From Thermoflexus hugenholtzii JAD2 (GTDB taxonomy: Bacteria > Chloroflexota > Anaerolineae > J036 > Brachytrichaceae): a DNA stretch of 64,000 nucleotides. The stretch lies in contig CAMDWA010000002.1 in assembly GCA_945877855.1 (NCBI GenBank), positions 1 through 64,000 of the forward strand, read 5' to 3'. The notes under the pieces were generated by a model. It made no database searches. It saw nothing but the letters and a program-made list of their open reading frames with translations, and was not told the DNA's origin. A program made the position numbers and the translations under genes. Positions 10,398 through 20,284 of the stretch are shown one piece after another (position 1 is the stretch's first letter; each line of letters begins with the position of its first letter).

Positions 10398-10850
10398 CTA
10401 GCGCTCACCCAACAACTTCTCAATCTCACCCTTTACGCTTTCAAGGTCTTTAAGATTGAGATAAACAATGGCATAACGAATATATGCCACTTCATCTAAT
10501 TCGCGTAAACCGGCCAAGACACGATCGCCGATCCAACGGGCAGAAATTTCACCTTTGTTGAGTGCCAGCACTTGCGATTCGATCAGTTCCCCCAACCGTT
10601 CGATATCTTCGGCAGAGACAGGGCGCTTGGCACAAGACACCCGTAGCCCGCTCAATATTTTGTCGCGGTTAAACGGCTCACGCCGCCCACCTCGTTTCAC
10701 CACCAATGGCGTATTATCAATAATGCGTTCAATGGTGCTAAAGCGTCGCCCACAGGCCTTACATTCGCGTCGGCGACGAATACTCCCTGATGTATCTTTG
10801 ATCGTATCTGCAACATACGTATTGGTGGAATCACAAGCTGGACAATGCAT
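10398..10850 (-). CDS. nrdR: Transcriptional repressor NrdR
   Basis: 150 aa from the Met at 10850 (MHCPACDS), the usual family start; the upstream ATG would add 8 residues. The N-terminal zinc ribbon has two CxxC pairs (CPAC and CKAC) followed by GRRFSTIERI. The ATP-cone domain begins VVKRGGRREPFNRDKIL. NrdR senses ATP/dATP and represses ribonucleotide reductase genes; here it sits directly upstream of nrdJ on the same strand, with 151 bases between them. I did not find a convincing pair of NrdR boxes in that gap. Confidence 0.95.
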   Translation of the reverse strand: MHCPACDSTNTYVADTIKDTSGSIRRRRECKACGRRFSTIERIIDNTPLVVKRGGRREPFNRDKILSGLRVSCAKRPVSAEDIERLGELIESQVLALNKGEISARWIGDRVLAGLRELDEVAYIRYAIVYLNLKDLESVKGEIEKLLGER

Positions 10851-11114
10851 AAAAACTGCAAAACAAAGTGTCAAGCGTCAAGTTATACAGCCTGCCAAAA
10901 TCTGAAAAAGAGCGTAAGCACCTCTTTCCCTCTCGATTACTACTGTATTGCTTGCTACTTGCTACTTTGCAATTTTGCCCCCTGTTTTTGTTATTTTGCG
11001 CTTCAAAACTATCATTCTTGCGCACTAGGCGCTGCACAAAAAACGCCAGATATACGAAATTTTTTTATAGAACCCGTATATATGGCGTTTGATGTTCTAG
11101 ATTGTAAAACAAAA
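10851..11114. other. Gap between nrdR and ftsZ terminator
   Basis: AT-rich, no credible gene on either strand. It should contain the promoter of the leftward nrdR-nrdJ unit, but I could not pick out a convincing -35/-10 pair. Confidence 0.5.
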
Positions 11115-11142
11115 ACGTCCACCTTTATGAAAAGGTGGACGT
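11115..11142 (-). terminator. Intrinsic terminator of ftsZ
   Basis: The perfect 12-bp stem ACGTCCACCTTT / AAAGGTGGACGT has a 4-base loop. Read leftward it is followed by TTTTTGTTTT. It lies 42 bases after the ftsZ stop codon. Confidence 0.9.
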
Positions 11143-11183
11143 AACTATCTTAAAATAGACCTTAAACTTGAGCGGCGTTTTGC

Positions 11184-12356
11184 CTATGAGCGTCTGCGCA
11201 AAAACGAAGGCAATTCTAGATTATCAGGGTCGATGTTGTTTGACCGCGACGAACTGGCGGGTGGGCTGTCATTGCGCGAGGGGCTAGTGGCGGGCGCGGT
11301 GTGGTTGGTGTGTTGGGTGCGAGACTCGGATCGTCCGGCGGCTGGTGTGGCGGTCTGGGTCGACCGAATAAACCGCCTAGGCGTTGAATCGGCTTGATCG
11401 AAGCCGGTTGCTACCACGGTAATGCGAATCTGATCCTTCATGTTCTCATCAATTACCGAACCAAATATCACGTTACAGTCTGGGTGGGCCGCCGTCTTGA
11501 TGATCGTTGCAGCCTCATTCACCTCATACAAGCTCAGGTCAGAGCCACCCGTAATATTAAACAAGATGCCACGTGCGCCGTCAATGGTGACATCGAGCAA
11601 ATTCGATTGAATTGCGGCATTGGCTGCCACAACTGCGCGATCTTCACCTGTGGCCGAGCCAACAGCCATTAATGCTGCGCCACCTTGCGACATAATGGTG
11701 CGTACGTCAGCGAAGTCAAGGTTAATGAGGCCGGGGACGGTAATCACTTCGCTAATGCCTTGAATACCTTGGCGTAATACATCATCGGCGGTGCGGAAAG
11801 CGGTTTGTAGGCTAGCGCGTTTGTCTACCAAGTCAAGCAGTCGATCATTGGGGATCACGATGAGGGTGTCGACATGCTCTTTTAAACGTTCAATACCTTG
11901 TTCAGCCGCTCGTTGACGTGGCATCCCTTCAAATGTAAATGGCTTGGTGACCACACCGATGGTGAGTGCGCCCAATTCTTTTGAGATGCGGGCAATGACT
12001 GGTGCTGCACCAGAACCGGTGCCGCCGCCCATGCCACAGGTGATAAACACCATGTCTGCGCCACGTAACACTTCATGCAGCGTTTCGCTCGATTCCTCGG
12101 CGGCTTTGCTCCCCAAATCTGGGTTTGCACCAGCGCCAAGGCCTTTGGTGATCTTATCGCCAATTCGCACTCGTGTGGGTGCTTGGCTAAGCATTAGGGC
12201 TTGCTGGTCAGTGTTTACCGCGATAAACTCCACCCCAGTAAGCTTTTCTGCAATCATTCGGTTAATGGCATTTTGGCCGCCACCGCCGACCCCAATAACT
12301 TTAATTTGTGCTGGTGACTCAGCATTTTTGGCTTGACTATCCGCATAATTGTTCAT
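11184..12356 (-). CDS. ftsZ: Cell division protein FtsZ
   Basis: Tubulin-like GTPase forming the cytokinetic ring, 390 aa. The GTP-binding domain shows [15 protein letters not shown] near 20-34, the tubulin signature GGGTGSG near 110-116, and the T7-loop region NLDFADVR. The C-terminal linker is Ser/Thr/Pro-rich and ends with the conserved tail peptide [10 protein letters not shown], which normally binds membrane-tethering partners. The start ATG at 12356 is preceded by AGGTGAGGGG. It is not beside ftsA or ftsQ; its neighbours are nrdR/nrdJ and a divergent DUF4190 gene, so it seems to be a single-gene unit with its own terminator. Confidence 0.97.
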   Translation of the reverse strand: MNNYADSQAKNAESPAQIKVIGVGGGGQNAINRMIAEKLTGVEFIAVNTDQQALMLSQAPTRVRIGDKITKGLGAGANPDLGSKAAEESSETLHEVLRGADMVFITCGMGGGTGSGAAPVIARISKELGALTIGVVTKPFTFEGMPRQRAAEQGIERLKEHVDTLIVIPNDRLLDLVDKRASLQTAFRTADDVLRQGIQGISEVITVPGLINLDFADVRTIMSQGGAALMAVGSATGEDRAVVAANAAIQSNLLDVTIDGARGILFNITGGSDLSLYEVNEAATIIKTAAHPDCNVIFGSVIDENMKDQIRITVVATGFDQADSTPRRFIRSTQTATPAAGRSESRTQHTNHTAPATSPSRNDSPPASSSRSNNIDPDNLELPSFLRRRS

Positions 12357-12661
12357 GAATGTATCCCCTCACCTAAGACGTTCAGCTTACAATTCTACAC
12401 TGAATTCTTAGAGCAATCCTAAATTCGTGATGGCTTATTGGATGAATTTCAATACATCATTAGTAGCATATTGATTGTTTAAACGCCTCTTAATTTCTGG
12501 CCACTAACCATATTTTTGCTGAACTCGCTATCACGTTGTGTTCAAGAGAGGCAAGATATAAAATGCAACTTAATTCTTATTTCAAACGTAGTTAATTTAG
12601 ATACAATTTAAAGAATAAAAAATTGCAAATTAATTAACCAATAATATAAAGGAGTTATTCC
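12357..12661. promoter_or_regulatory. Divergent intergenic region ftsZ / DUF4190 gene
   Basis: About 300 bases, AT-rich, with no gene on either strand. It must carry promoters for the leftward ftsZ and the rightward gene at 12662. The ribosome binding site AAGGAGTTATTCC directly precedes 12662. No strong operator dyad was seen. Confidence 0.5.
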
Positions 12662-13030
12662 ATGCAAGATCCAAATTCCCCCCCTGAGCTACCCAATAGC
12701 TCGATTGATCCGCTTCCGCAATACACGCCATTGCCTCCCCCAGTTCAGCCCCCCACCAATACAATGGCAATTATTAGCTTGGTATGCGCCATTTTAGGGT
12801 TGGTTGGGTTTTTACCCATCATCGGCTCAGTTATTGGTATATTTACGGGTAACAAAGCCAAAACCGAGATTTTAAATAGCGCTGGCACACAATCGGGTGA
12901 TCAAATTGCACGTGGTGGTGTCATTGTGGGTTGGATTGGCCTTGCGCTATGGGGAATCGGGTTGTTGTGTATCTGTGGGTTTCTGGCTTTGGGAATGGGA
13001 GCCGCCATTTTTAGCAGCAACGGGCGTTAG
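12662..13030 (+). CDS. Small DUF4190-type membrane protein
   Basis: 122 aa. The N-terminal 38 residues are Pro-rich and soluble (PLPQYTPLPPPVQPP). Two hydrophobic helices follow (around 40-65 and 92-118), separated by a short polar segment with GNKAKTEIL and a GxxxARGGVIVGWIGL motif typical of DUF4190. The function of this family is unknown. A strong ribosome binding site (AAGGAG) precedes the ATG, and a bidirectional terminator follows, so it is probably transcribed alone. Confidence 0.8.
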   Translation: MQDPNSPPELPNSSIDPLPQYTPLPPPVQPPTNTMAIISLVCAILGLVGFLPIIGSVIGIFTGNKAKTEILNSAGTQSGDQIARGGVIVGWIGLALWGIGLLCICGFLALGMGAAIFSSNGR

Positions 13031-13055
13031 AAAATTAAGGTGATTTTGTAATTGT

Positions 13056-13104
13056 AAAAGCACGACCCCAAGGTTGTTATAGACAACCTTGGGGTCGTGC
13101 TTTT
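13056..13104. terminator. Bidirectional intrinsic terminator
   Basis: A perfect 22-bp stem with a 5-base loop, flanked by A-run and T-run. It sits between the DUF4190 gene and the convergent thioredoxin reductase gene and can terminate both. Confidence 0.92.
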
Positions 13105-13113
13105 GACAGCACT

Positions 13114-14289
13114 TTATTTTGTGCGCAAATATTCTCGAATCATCAATGCCGCGGTTGCCCCTTCGCCAGCGGCGCTGGCTGCTTGTTTGGTGCTCCCTTT
13201 ACGCACATCCCCTGCCGCAAATACTCCGGCCATACTGGTTTCTAAATTCATACCCGTCATTAAAAACCCGACTTCGTCGCGTTTAATTTCGGCGGGCAAC
13301 CATGCGCTATTGGGTTGCAACCCAATAAATACAAACACGCCAGAGGGATGAATAATTGCTTCTTCGTCTGTCTTGCGGTTTTTGATATTAACCGTGTTGA
13401 GTTTCCCATTGCCACTAAATGATTTCACCTCAACATTGGTTAGCACTTTGATTTTTGGGTTTTCGGCAAGGTTATCGGCAACCACTTTGCTGGCTGAAAG
13501 CGCCTCGCCACGTGCCAAAATCGTCACTTTTTCGACAAACCGCGCCAAAAACAAGCTTTCTTCACCGGCACTATTGCCACCGCCAACCACTACCACTTCT
13601 TTGCCTTTATAAAACGGGCCATCACAAGTGGCACAAAAATGAATACCCGCGCCGATAAAATCAGACTCGCCGGGCACATTGAGCCGGCGATATTTTGAGC
13701 CGGTGGCGATAAGAACAGCCCGTGCGCCATATTCATTGCCATCGGCTGTTTTGACATAACGGCTTTCATCCTCGGCGCGAATGCCAATTACTTCTTGTGC
13801 CTTTAGCATTTCCACGCCAAAACGGGCGGCTTGGCGACTTAGCCGCTCGGCAAATTCTGCCCCACTAATGCCATCGGGAAAGCCGGGGAAATTGTCGAGT
13901 CGCTCGGTGATAGCGGCTTGACCACCCAAGGCCGCTTTTTCGATCACTAACACATTCATGCCTTCACGTGCCCCATACAGGGCAGTGGTTAGACCGGTTG
14001 GCCCACCGCCAATGATGATGAGGTCGTAATAGCTCATCTTCGCTTGGGTTTGCAGGCCAAGCTTTTGGGCCAATTGGGCGTTGCTTGGCTCAACCAAAAT
14101 TGAGCCATCTTCAAACACAATCGTTGGGATGATGCGTTTACCATTGTTGACGCTTTCAACATAAGTTTGATATTCGGTTTGTTGCTCAATATCGATCCAT
14201 GTGTAATGAATACGTTGCTCGCCCAAAAATTGCTTGGCGCGGGTGCAATCGGGGCACCATGTTGCGCCATATACAGTTATTTTTTCCAT
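13114..14289 (-). CDS. trxB: Glutaredoxin-thioredoxin reductase fusion protein
   Basis: 391 aa. Residues 1-80 form a glutaredoxin/NrdH-like domain with active site CPDC (12-15) and the cis-Pro stretch IIPTIVFEDG. Residues 85-391 form a complete low-molecular-weight thioredoxin reductase: FAD site IIGGGPTGLTTALYG (about 92-106), redox CATCDGP (219-225), NADPH site VVVGGGNSAGEE, and the C-terminal FAD motif GVFAAGDVR. By family it transfers electrons from NADPH through FAD to a disulfide substrate. The fused glutaredoxin domain makes a built-in thiol carrier likely. It may help reduce ribonucleotide reductase or peroxidases, but that is inference. It converges on the DUF4190 gene. Confidence 0.93.
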   Translation of the reverse strand: MEKITVYGATWCPDCTRAKQFLGEQRIHYTWIDIEQQTEYQTYVESVNNGKRIIPTIVFEDGSILVEPSNAQLAQKLGLQTQAKMSYYDLIIIGGGPTGLTTALYGAREGMNVLVIEKAALGGQAAITERLDNFPGFPDGISGAEFAERLSRQAARFGVEMLKAQEVIGIRAEDESRYVKTADGNEYGARAVLIATGSKYRRLNVPGESDFIGAGIHFCATCDGPFYKGKEVVVVGGGNSAGEESLFLARFVEKVTILARGEALSASKVVADNLAENPKIKVLTNVEVKSFSGNGKLNTVNIKNRKTDEEAIIHPSGVFVFIGLQPNSAWLPAEIKRDEVGFLMTGMNLETSMAGVFAAGDVRKGSTKQAASAAGEGATAALMIREYLRTK

Positions 14290-14396
14290 GATTTAGTTCC
14301 TAATATGGGTTAGTCGTAACATGGGTAAGGCTTCTTACGTCATTTATAAAAATTAAGTGTTACCTCAAAAACGTAAGGCAAATAAAACAAATTTTC

Positions 14397-14469
14397 GCCG
14401 AACTTACTATTACTTCGGGTTTGAAAAGGGCTTTGCCCTTTTCAAACCCGAAGTAATAGTAAGTTCGGC
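14397..14469. repeat. Palindrome, conserved-base family (P4)
   Basis: Arms of 35 bp, starting GCCGAACTTACTATTACTTC, are perfectly complementary around a 3-base loop. Read on the minus strand, the flanks give GACATGATGCCGAA on one side and GGCGAAAATTTGTTTTA on the other, matching the elements at 20285 and 53810. Confidence 0.9.
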
Positions 14470-14514
14470 ATCATGTCTTTGGGGAATACCCCGAATTATT
14501 TAAATGACACAATA

Positions 14515-14958
14515 TTAAAGCAATGGGTTGATATAAGCGCTTATTACCCCCACAATTGCACCAATAACGCATGATGGGATAAAGGTTTCGCGCAAGGTAA
14601 ATATCAGCCCAGCAAAAATATCAGGTAATAGTGCAAAATCGACCATTACCAACATTAGCAACCCGGGGATGAAGCTATGAAATGCGTGGCCCAAGGCCAC
14701 CGTTGCGATGCCAATTGCGGCCATACATAGCCATTTAACCCAACCTTGCATTTCTCGCTTCACTTTTTCGATGGCACTGCTGCCAATATCGGCAGGCAGC
14801 CAGCTTAATACGAAGGCGATGAAAATAGCTTGTAAATCGAAGGTTACACGCGGGTGCTGTGCCAGCGCATCGCTAACAAAGCCCACCGCCAACGCCCCAA
14901 CAATAAGGATAAAAATGGCGTAGCGTTGTCGCCATTGCACACTAAAAAAACGAGCCAT
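14515..14958 (-). CDS. Small multi-pass membrane protein, unknown function
   Basis: 147 aa with about four hydrophobic segments: 13-33, 40-56, 75-95 and 118-140. A basic amphipathic stretch (EKVKREMQGWVKW) lies in the middle. I recognise no family motif. It is divergent from the aminotransferase gene at 15003. The downstream side carries the P4 palindrome, which could end its transcript. It could be a permease-like or DUF-type protein; no function is assigned. Confidence 0.65.
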   Translation of the reverse strand: MARFFSVQWRQRYAIFILIVGALAVGFVSDALAQHPRVTFDLQAIFIAFVLSWLPADIGSSAIEKVKREMQGWVKWLCMAAIGIATVALGHAFHSFIPGLLMLVMVDFALLPDIFAGLIFTLRETFIPSCVIGAIVGVISAYINPLL

Positions 14959-15002
14959 GATAGTGAGTGTATCGCACTCTAAAAAAAGGCTACAATCGCC
15001 CT

Positions 15003-16316
15003 ATGAGCAAAGAAAATCTCTCTCCCGCATGGGCAGCCGCGTTCGATATTGCCATCGATCACGGCGAAGGCAGCTATTTATATGACACCGCAGGCAAGCG
15101 TTATCTCGACTTCACCAGTGGCATTGGCGTAACCAATACTGGTCATGCCCACCCACGTATTGTCAAAGCCATTCAAGATCAAGCCGCAAAACTCATTCAC
15201 GGCCAAATTGGCGTTGGTAAGGCCCAATGTGTGCTTGACCTAACCGATGAATTGATGACTGTTTTGCCAAAACAACTTGACATGTTTCATTTTGGCAATA
15301 GCGGGGCCGAGGCAGTTGAGGCGGCGGTGAAACTGGCCAAACAAGTGACAGGACGCACCAACATTATTGCATTTGAAGGCTCATTTCATGGACGCACCCA
15401 CATGACAATGGCGATGACCAAGAGCAAGACCAGCTACAGTGTCAAATATCAGCCCTTGCCTTCAGGTGTGTTTAGCAATCCTTATGCCCATTGTTACCAC
15501 TGCCCCATTTCTAAGCGCACCATGAGCGACCAAGCCCGCGCCGAATTGAGCGCCAGTTGCCCCGATGATGGTGGGGCGTGTTGTGGTTGGCCACTCGAAC
15601 AATTGCACTTTTTGCTCAAGACCCAATCGGCCCCTAGTGAAACCGCTGCCATTGTGGTTGAGCCATTGTTGGGTGAAGGTGGCTATGTGGCCCCACCGGC
15701 TAGCTTTTTGCGCGGGCTACGTGAGATTTGCGATCATTATGGCATTTTGTTGGTGTTTGATGAAATTCAGACCGGTTTTGGTCGCACCGGCAAATGGTTT
15801 GCGATGGAACATTATGATGTGTTGCCCGATGTCGTAATTATGGCCAAAGGTTTGGCTTCAGGTATGCCCATCAGCGGCATCGCTGCCAATCACAAGGTAA
15901 TGGGCAGTTGGTCGCCCGGCTCACACGGTGGCACTTATGCCCCCAATGTAGTATGTGCCGCTGCTGGTGTTGAGACCATTCGCGTGATGCGTGATGAGAA
16001 GATTGTCGAAAATGCGGCAGCACGTGGAGCACAATTGCGCAAAGGCTTGCTCGACCTTAAAAAAGAGTTCGGGCAAATTGGTGATGTGCGCGGCTTGGGC
16101 TGCATGATCGGCACTGAATTTGTTAAGCCAGATGGCTCGCCCGATGCTGCCACCATGAATAAGGTCAACCAATATTGCACCGAGCATAATTTGCTCATGC
16201 TCACCTGCGGCACTTATGGCAATGTCATCCGCTGGATTCCGCCTTTGGTTGTGACTGAACAACAAATTGATGAATCATTGAAAATTTTTGCAGCAGCTTT
16301 GGATTCGGTAGCCTAA
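15003..16316 (+). CDS. Class III aminotransferase (4-aminobutyrate / acetylornithine aminotransferase type)
   Basis: 437 aa PLP enzyme. The N-terminus has YDTAGKRYLDFTSGIGV. The PLP site is marked by FGNSGAEAVEAAVKLAK, SFHGRTHMTM, the acidic motif LVFDEIQTGFGRTGKWF, and the Schiff-base lysine in MAKGLASGMPISG. A Cys/His-rich insertion (YAHCYHCPIS and GGACCGWP) around residues 160-200 is a subgroup feature. I start at the ATG at 15003 (MSKENLS); the frame is open 12 codons further up, but that extension is not family-like. The family transfers an amino group from GABA or another omega-amine to 2-oxoglutarate; the exact substrate is unresolved. Confidence 0.9.
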   Translation: MSKENLSPAWAAAFDIAIDHGEGSYLYDTAGKRYLDFTSGIGVTNTGHAHPRIVKAIQDQAAKLIHGQIGVGKAQCVLDLTDELMTVLPKQLDMFHFGNSGAEAVEAAVKLAKQVTGRTNIIAFEGSFHGRTHMTMAMTKSKTSYSVKYQPLPSGVFSNPYAHCYHCPISKRTMSDQARAELSASCPDDGGACCGWPLEQLHFLLKTQSAPSETAAIVVEPLLGEGGYVAPPASFLRGLREICDHYGILLVFDEIQTGFGRTGKWFAMEHYDVLPDVVIMAKGLASGMPISGIAANHKVMGSWSPGSHGGTYAPNVVCAAAGVETIRVMRDEKIVENAAARGAQLRKGLLDLKKEFGQIGDVRGLGCMIGTEFVKPDGSPDAATMNKVNQYCTEHNLLMLTCGTYGNVIRWIPPLVVTEQQIDESLKIFAAALDSVA

Positions 16317-16348
16317 AACAAATTTAGAAGTAGCCCCAAAGACATAAT

Positions 16349-16421
16349 GTCAAGATCACGGTATGGCCTTTGCTGGCGTGGGCTATGCCCACGCCAGCAA
16401 AAGCCATATCACGATCTCGAC
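16349..16421. repeat. Palindrome, conserved-base family (P5)
   Basis: GTCAAGATCACG and the matching right arm close a long stem whose GC-rich core is TGCTGGCGTGGGC / GCCCACGCCAGCA. The flanks CCCCAAAGACATAATGTC and GACGAAAATTTATTTTA match the family consensus. It follows the aminotransferase stop by 32 bases. The remaining sequence to 16681 shows no gene. Confidence 0.88.
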
Positions 16422-16681
16422 GAAAATTTATTTTATTTGTCTCGTTATATTTCATATAACAAAATCGGCGGTTTCAGAACAAAATCGTTGCAAACATGAT
16501 ATCTTTGAAGCCAATATTGTGGCAAAAGTTTTACTTTGTTTGCCACCCCAGCTAAAAATCCATCCTAAGTCTGACCAATTTCGTTGCACTCACGATAGTT
16601 TGCATTGCAAGAATACTAGATAGTTGTTTGCTAAAGTAGCTAAGTATTTACGAGCTAATTTAAACCTTTGCAGCAAACAAC

Positions 16682-17101
16682 ATGATAATGCCAAATCGCT
16701 TGTTTATAAGACAAGAACACCCACTTCACTCGTTGGTGAATGAAGATGATGTCACACGCGCAGCCTATGCCGTTGCCCGTGAATCATTACCACGTTATTC
16801 CCATTCAAAAAGCCCACATCATTTTACTTTCCCCCAACTTGCCGCTTGTGTGCTGATCGGCAGCCACTACAGCATGAGCTATCGTGAATTGATGATTTGG
16901 TTGAGTCAAAGCGAGCGTGAGCGGGTGCGTCAAATTCTTGAGTTAGGCCGCCGTATTCCCGATGCCAGCACATTATCGCGGGTGGCAAAACGTATGAATG
17001 AGCAACTGAATGTGATGGGTGAATCGATGCGCCGCAAGATGATTTTTGGTGAGCGCGATGTCGTTTCAACCGAAACCGATGAATTTTCGGCCCGTAATTA
17101 G
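16682..17101 (+). pseudogene. Transposase remnant (IS5-like N-terminal part)
   Basis: 139 aa with the layout seen at the N-terminus of IS5-group transposases: HHFTFPQLAACVLIGSHYSMSYRELMIWL, then RRIPDASTLSRVAKRM. After this the frame stops. The DDE catalytic core that should follow is absent, and the next 138 bases lead straight to the DinG-like gene. This is therefore a truncated relic and is unlikely to be active. The assignment rests on motif order, not on a database search. Confidence 0.65.
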
Positions 17102-17147
17102 GCTTGACAATATCATAAAAAACACATACCGATTTCGTTCTGTTGGT

Positions 17148-17184
17148 GAGGGGAGGGTCACGGCATACCGTGCCCCTCCCCCCA
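17148..17184. terminator. GC-rich hairpin after the transposase remnant
   Basis: GAGGGGAGGG...ACGGCATACCGT...CCCTCCCC folds into a hairpin. There is no clear T-run, so it may be a terminator or an insertion-sequence end. Confidence 0.45.
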
Positions 17185-17239
17185 CTCATTTGAACCGTAA
17201 ACATTATTTTGAAAATCGTGGTGAGATAATCCTCACCCA

Positions 17240-20239
17240 ATGAGAACACTTGTTTCACTGGATATTGAAACCACAGGCATCGATGCAGAACGCGATGCGA
17301 TTCTTGAAATTGGCGTGGTAAAGTTTTGTGGCAATGAGATCATCGAAGAATGGTCGTCTATTGTTAACCCCAATCGCGATATCCCCCCTAAAATTACCGA
17401 GCTAACAGGCATTACCGCTGAAATGGTGCGCACCGAAGGCATTGGGCTGTGGGATGCGCTGCGCGAAACCCAACGGGTGGTTGGCAGCGCCCCCATCATT
17501 GGGCATAATATTCAGTTTGATCTGGCTTTTTTACGCAAACAGCGCCTTTTTACCACGAACGACAGCATCGACACTTTTGAATTGGCGAGCATCTTAGTGC
17601 CGCACGCGGGGCGTTATTCACTTTCATCATTGGGCAAGGCCTTGGGTATTGATATCGGTGATTCACACCGAGCGTTGGATGACGCGCGCACGGCTTTTCA
17701 TCTTTATGCCAAAATATTTGAGCGGGCGGTTGAACTGCCAAATGATGTGCTAGAAGAAATTACCCGCCATGCCGAAAAATTGGCGTGGCCGTTGGCAAAT
17801 TTTTGGCGCGAGGCGATCGAGGCACAATCGCGTGGGGTGTTTTCGACCACACTTGGGGCGCAATTTAAACGAGTTCAGGGGCAAAGGACCTCAGTCTCAC
17901 CTGCCGTGCAATTGCGGCGACAAGCTTTGCGCAACGCTAAATCGCTTAAACCAAATGAGACGATGGTGGCGTTGAATGTGGATGAGGTAGCGCAAGTGTT
18001 ATCGCCGGGTGGGGCTTTTTCGCAAATGTTACCCAGTTTTGAAGCACGCACGCAGCAAGTTGAGATGATGCGCAAAGTGACCCAAGCTTTTAATGATGGC
18101 GATAAGTTTTTGATTGAGGCGGGAACCGGCACGGGTAAAAGCTTGGCTTATCTTATTCCATCGATGTTATGGGCGCGGCAAAATGGCGAGCGTGTTGTCA
18201 TTAGCACCAACACCATTAACCTACAAGAACAATTGGCCGACAAAGATGTGCCGATGGTGATTGAGGCGCTTAAGGGCAAATTTTTGCCAGCAAGCGCCAA
18301 TTCTGCCGATGATGATGCCCCCGGGTCAGACAATTTGATGGGTGGGGCTGAACTGCGGGCAGCGGTGATGAAAGGCAAGGGTCGCTATGTTTGTCAGCAA
18401 CGGGTGCTTGATTTGCGCAAGGCTGGCCCACGCACGCTAGATGAAGCGCGATTGTTGACCAAAATTTTGATCTGGTTGCCAAGCACAGTGACAGGTGACG
18501 CAGACGAATTATTTTTTCCGGCACCGGGCGAACGCGCCGTATTTTCGCATTTGTCGGCCCAAAGCCCAGCTTGTAATACCAATACATGCAGCGCCAGCGA
18601 TTGCTTTTTTTATCAGGCGCGGCGTTTGGCCGAAAGTGCACATGTGGTGATTGTGAATCATGCCTTGTTGTTGGCCGATATTGCGGTTGAAAACCGTGCT
18701 TTGCCTGAGTATAACTATTTGGTGCTAGATGAAGGGCATCATATGGAGGCCGCTGCCACCGATTCACTAACCTATACGATGGATCGCGATACGATGCTGC
18801 GCGAATTTGATGATTTGGCGCGGCCTGCCGGTGGGCGCGGCAAACCCAGTGGCTTGTTGCCCGAAATTGCCGGGCGCTGCAAACAAGCCTTGCCAGTACA
18901 AGATAGCGCCAAGGTCGAACATGCGTGCAATTTGATCGGGGATCAGGTGCAACGGGCCGCCAATGGATTAGAGGTGTTTTTTGCCCAAGCTGCCGACTTT
19001 TTGAGTAATTTATTGACCGCCGATGCGGGTGATTATGCCCAAAAATTGCGCATCACCCGTGCCACGCGCAATTCGGGTGGTTGGCCGCGGGTTGAATTGG
19101 CTTTTGATAATTTCTATAAAGAGCTGACCATTATTGTTAAGAGCTTGAATGCTTTGATGGTGGCGCTGAATGAAGAGGCCGAAAATATTGATGGGTTTGA
19201 ATTGCAATTGGCGCGTATGACGGGCATGATTCGCTTTTTTACTGAGGCCAGCGAGCAATTACATCATTTGATCTTGAAACCGAGCGATGATCGTATTTAT
19301 TGGGCCGAGGTCGAGGCCACGCGCTATGGGCGTGGCAGCATTGGCAGCCGTATTCGTGCGCCCGGCTCGGCAACAGCAGCAGTAAATAATGCACGGGTAC
19401 GCTTATTTACCGCGCCGTTGCACATTGGCCCGCTGATGTTGGAGCAAGTGTGGAAGAAAAAGAAAAGCGTGGTGTTGACCAGCGCCACTATGCGCACAGC
19501 AACGGCGATGACGCGCAACCAACCTACGTTTGATTACATTCAAAACCGCTTAAGCGCCCACGATACCGATACGTTAGCGGTCGGGTCGCCATTCGACTAT
19601 AAAACATCGGCCTTGGTGTATGTGGTCAGCGATATGCCCGAACCCAATCAGGCTGGGTATCAACCGGCGCTTGAGCGGGCGCTCATTGAGTTGTTTCGGG
19701 CTTCGCAGGGGCGCGGCATGGCCTTGTTTACCAGCCATTCGGCCCTTAAAATGACGGGCAAGGTAATTGGCCCTGAATTACAAAAATATGGTATTACGGT
19801 CTTTGAGCAATCCGAGGGCACATCACGCCGCGCTTTGCTCGAGCAATTTCGGGCTGCCGAGAAAGGTGTGTTGCTCGGAACCCGTAGTTTTTGGGAGGGT
19901 GTCGATGTGCAGGGCGAACAACTGAGTGCCCTTGCCATTTGCAAACTGCCCTTTGATGTGCCGACTGATCCGATTATTGCAGCCCGTTCAGAAACCTTCC
20001 AAGATTCGTTTAATGAATATTCCATTCCCGAAACAGTGTTGCGTTTTCGGCAAGGCTTTGGGCGTTTGATTCGTAGCAAGACCGATCGTGGTGTTGTGGC
20101 GGTATTGGATCGACGCGTTATTAGCAAAGGTTATGGCGCGGCATTTTTAAATGCTTTGCCCAGCCCCACCATTCGGCGCGGGCCCACCACAGCTTTGGCG
20201 CAACATGTGGCTGAATGGTTAAAACCGCCGGCGGGTTAA
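17240..20239 (+). CDS. dinG: DinG-family DNA helicase with N-terminal DnaQ-like 3'-5' exonuclease domain
   Basis: 999 aa. Residues 1-165 are a DEDDh exonuclease: DIETTGID near 8-15, IGHNIQFDLAFL, and HRALDDARTAF. The helicase part has Walker A AGTGTGKS near 293-300 and a DEGH box (YLVLDEGHHMEAA) near 497. An XPD-like four-cysteine Fe-S cluster site includes CNTNTCSASDC before it. Motif VI lies in RFRQGFGRLIRS. The fusion matches the DinG/CasDinG-related exonuclease-helicases of Gram-positive bacteria. Expected role: 5'-3' unwinding of damaged or structured DNA, with trimming by the exonuclease. No terminator-like hairpin other than palindrome P6 follows it. Confidence 0.93.
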   Translation: MRTLVSLDIETTGIDAERDAILEIGVVKFCGNEIIEEWSSIVNPNRDIPPKITELTGITAEMVRTEGIGLWDALRETQRVVGSAPIIGHNIQFDLAFLRKQRLFTTNDSIDTFELASILVPHAGRYSLSSLGKALGIDIGDSHRALDDARTAFHLYAKIFERAVELPNDVLEEITRHAEKLAWPLANFWREAIEAQSRGVFSTTLGAQFKRVQGQRTSVSPAVQLRRQALRNAKSLKPNETMVALNVDEVAQVLSPGGAFSQMLPSFEARTQQVEMMRKVTQAFNDGDKFLIEAGTGTGKSLAYLIPSMLWARQNGERVVISTNTINLQEQLADKDVPMVIEALKGKFLPASANSADDDAPGSDNLMGGAELRAAVMKGKGRYVCQQRVLDLRKAGPRTLDEARLLTKILIWLPSTVTGDADELFFPAPGERAVFSHLSAQSPACNTNTCSASDCFFYQARRLAESAHVVIVNHALLLADIAVENRALPEYNYLVLDEGHHMEAAATDSLTYTMDRDTMLREFDDLARPAGGRGKPSGLLPEIAGRCKQALPVQDSAKVEHACNLIGDQVQRAANGLEVFFAQAADFLSNLLTADAGDYAQKLRITRATRNSGGWPRVELAFDNFYKELTIIVKSLNALMVALNEEAENIDGFELQLARMTGMIRFFTEASEQLHHLILKPSDDRIYWAEVEATRYGRGSIGSRIRAPGSATAAVNNARVRLFTAPLHIGPLMLEQVWKKKKSVVLTSATMRTATAMTRNQPTFDYIQNRLSAHDTDTLAVGSPFDYKTSALVYVVSDMPEPNQAGYQPALERALIELFRASQGRGMALFTSHSALKMTGKVIGPELQKYGITVFEQSEGTSRRALLEQFRAAEKGVLLGTRSFWEGVDVQGEQLSALAICKLPFDVPTDPIIAARSETFQDSFNEYSIPETVLRFRQGFGRLIRSKTDRGVVAVLDRRVISKGYGAAFLNALPSPTIRRGPTTALAQHVAEWLKPPAG

Positions 20240-20284
20240 TTCGCCGTTTTCACAATAAACAAGCGCGTTTTGAAAATACGTAAT

